From Prochlorococcus sp. AG-409-L21 (GTDB taxonomy: Bacteria; Cyanobacteriota; Cyanobacteriia; PCC-6307; Cyanobiaceae): a stretch of 37,658 nt of DNA. This document shows positions 36,292 through 37,658 of the stretch, piece by piece. Position 1 is the stretch's first letter, and every line of letters starts with the position of its first letter. The position numbers and the translations under genes were made by a program. The DNA lies in NCBI GenBank assembly GCA_003215475.1, contig QCKH01000013.1, positions 1-37,658 of the forward strand, read 5' to 3'. A model generated the notes under the pieces. That model was not told the origin of the DNA, did no database searches, and saw nothing but the letters and a program-made list of their open reading frames with translations.

Positions 36292-37658
36292 CTAAGAAAA
36301 GTTTTTTGAGCTCAGATCAGAGTGAAGCGCTCAATAATTTTATTTCTTGGCTTGATCTAAAAGTAGTTGATACCCCCTTTCTTCTTAGTGGATATGCTGG
36401 GAGTGGTAAAACCTTTTTGGCTAGGAAATTTTTAAAAATTGTTGAGGAAAGGAATATATGTTGGACAGTGGCGGCTCCTACGCATAAGGCTGTTGGGGTT
36501 TTGTGCAAAACCTTAGAAGAAGAGGGATTAGAACCTACTTGGTATCCATCTACTATTCATAGACTGCTTAGATTGAGACTAAGAAGGAGAGGGGACCAGG
36601 AAATATGTGAGGAAACTGATCAAACTCCAAAGTCATTAGATCAGCTTGGTCTGGTCCTGATTGATGAAGCTTCAATGCTTGGAAGTAATCTTTTGGAAAT
36701 AGTTTTTAGATGTGCACATACATTTAATACGCGCTTGGTTTTTGTTGGAGATTCTGCTCAACTTCCTCCAGTAGGAGAACAAAAGAGTCCTGTTTTTTTA
36801 ATTCAAAGAGCAGTGAAATCTCATTTGGCAGATGTAATTAGGCATCAAGGGCCAGTGTTGAAGCTGGCAAATCTTGTTAGAGAAGACACTTTTCCATGCA
36901 ATCAGCCTCCTTGCTTTTCAATTATTAGAACAAAAGAAGGATTGGTAGGCTCATTAGATCCAAAAAATTGGTTAGATAAAGCCAAATCATCACTAAGACT
37001 TGCGGCAGAGCGTAAGAATCCTGATGCTGCAAGGATTTTATGTTATACGAATAGATATTTGGATAGGTTGGTACCCCATGCAAGGAGGGCCGTTCATGGC
37101 GATCTGGCTGATCAAATGTCAGTTTTGCCAGGAGAAGTTTTGATAAGTCGTAGAGCAATTATGACTTCGGCTTCCGTTGGCGCCAATGATTTTGAAGAGG
37201 AGCCAGGCATTCTTTTTGGATCTAATACTGAGTTTGTCGTAGATGATGTTAATAGTCAGATCTTTGATTGGCCAGAGATTGATCTCGCATTACAAGATGG
37301 GGTGAATGTTTCTCAAATTCAATGTCTCATTGCAAAAGTTCTTGTGGGTAAAATAGAAGCTTCAATAAGACTTATGCCAGCTATAGGGTCTGAATCAAGA
37401 TTTCACTTGGATGGGCTAATGGAGTGGTTATGCAATAAAGCAAAGAATTTACCTAAAAAAGAAGCTCGTGCTTTTTGGAGAAAATATTTCTTTCTTAGAG
37501 ACTCATTTGCTTTTGCTGGGCCAGCATCTGTTCTAACAGTTCATCGAAGCCAGGGAAGTACATTCCAAGAAGTTTTTATTGCTTCTGATATTTTCTTTCC
37601 TGATGAGCTTACTTTGAGAAAACAATTAGCTTATGTAGCTGTTTCAAGAGCAAGTAAA
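36288..37658 (+). CDS. RecD/AAA-type superfamily I DNA helicase, 3' end outside window
   Basis: 457 codons are visible and the frame is still open at the right edge. Walker A is GYAGSGKT (residues 35-42); TAAPTHKAVG-like motif Ia follows as VAAPTHKAVG; Walker B is LVLIDEASML; motif III is GDSAQLPPVGE; then IRHQGPVLKLANLVR, and near the edge TVHRSQGSTFQEVFI and YVAVSRASK, the late helicase motifs. These fit RecD-like/Dda-like 5'-3' helicases that unwind DNA in repair or replication. The start TTG 36288 overlaps the DUF212 stop as TTGA; no ATG is in frame upstream. The visible frame includes nearly all motifs. Confidence 0.92.
   Translation, partial: MTKKSFLSSDQSEALNNFISWLDLKVVDTPFLLSGYAGSGKTFLARKFLKIVEERNICWTVAAPTHKAVGVLCKTLEEEGLEPTWYPSTIHRLLRLRLRRRGDQEICEETDQTPKSLDQLGLVLIDEASMLGSNLLEIVFRCAHTFNTRLVFVGDSAQLPPVGEQKSPVFLIQRAVKSHLADVIRHQGPVLKLANLVREDTFPCNQPPCFSIIRTKEGLVGSLDPKNWLDKAKSSLRLAAERKNPDAARILCYTNRYLDRLVPHARRAVHGDLADQMSVLPGEVLISRRAIMTSASVGANDFEEEPGILFGSNTEFVVDDVNSQIFDWPEIDLALQDGVNVSQIQCLIAKVLVGKIEASIRLMPAIGSESRFHLDGLMEWLCNKAKNLPKKEARAFWRKYFFLRDSFAFAGPASVLTVHRSQGSTFQEVFIASDIFFPDELTLRKQLAYVAVSRASK

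Noticed and set aside
1-37658. Search for tRNA, rRNA, CRISPR and mobile elements
   Set aside because: No cloverleaf, regularly spaced repeats, transposase or integrase genes were recognised by eye; a tRNAscan or CRISPR search would be decisive.

Overview
The window is AT-rich, gene-dense DNA from a marine picocyanobacterium, almost certainly a low-light Prochlorococcus. Two genes for divinyl-chlorophyll a/b antenna proteins (Pcb) are the diagnostic feature. They sit with chlI, petG, a cytochrome cM-like gene, a CrtL-type lycopene cyclase and a GGPP synthase gene. Spacers are very short, overlaps of the ATGA/TTGA type are common, and many starts are GTG or TTG. I see no rRNA, tRNA, CRISPR array, insertion sequence or prophage. 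The strain cannot be fixed from sequence alone; the multiple pcb genes and the lack of a recognisable Yfr1 in the guaB3-trxA spacer would fit the SS120/MIT9211 type.

Region 1 (1-3434) is an antenna array. Two + strand pcb genes each have, upstream and divergent, a small one-helix membrane protein gene. The left copy runs off the window edge, so the array probably continues leftwards. The two small proteins align without gaps, and both pcb genes carry a matching upstream element of about 40 nt. Strong bidirectional hairpin terminators separate the units.

Region 2 (3470-7570) is a flexible stretch of small hypothetical proteins: several single-helix proteins, a lumenal or periplasmic pentapeptide-repeat protein, a PfkB-type sugar kinase and a DUF2834 membrane protein. 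Region 3 (7615-13279) has an MFS transporter overlapping head-to-head with a secreted DUF1400-type alpha/beta hydrolase, then a family 5 solute-binding protein with a single DppB-like permease, and a 57-aa conserved-looking protein.

Region 4 (13433-22851) is core metabolism, nearly all on the minus strand: hom, sufE, 5-formyl-THF cyclo-ligase, ruvC, chlI, a membrane-anchored class A beta-lactamase-like hydrolase, a TrmJ-like RNA methyltransferase, cytM, rsmD, hisH, trxA and guaB3. petG is the only + strand gene there. An 829-bp non-coding stretch follows.

Region 5 (23681-37658) holds gyrA overlapping crtL, a GH57 glucan enzyme divergent from leuA, two small proteins, a 7TM-HD phosphodiesterase, and a + strand run of folD, GGPP synthase, a DUF212/PAP2-related phosphatase and a RecD-like helicase cut by the right edge. 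Together the window links light harvesting, pigment and carotenoid supply (chlI, crtE, crtL), electron transport (petG, cytM), one-carbon and amino-acid metabolism (folD, cyclo-ligase, hom, leuA, hisH) and DNA maintenance (ruvC, gyrA, helicase).
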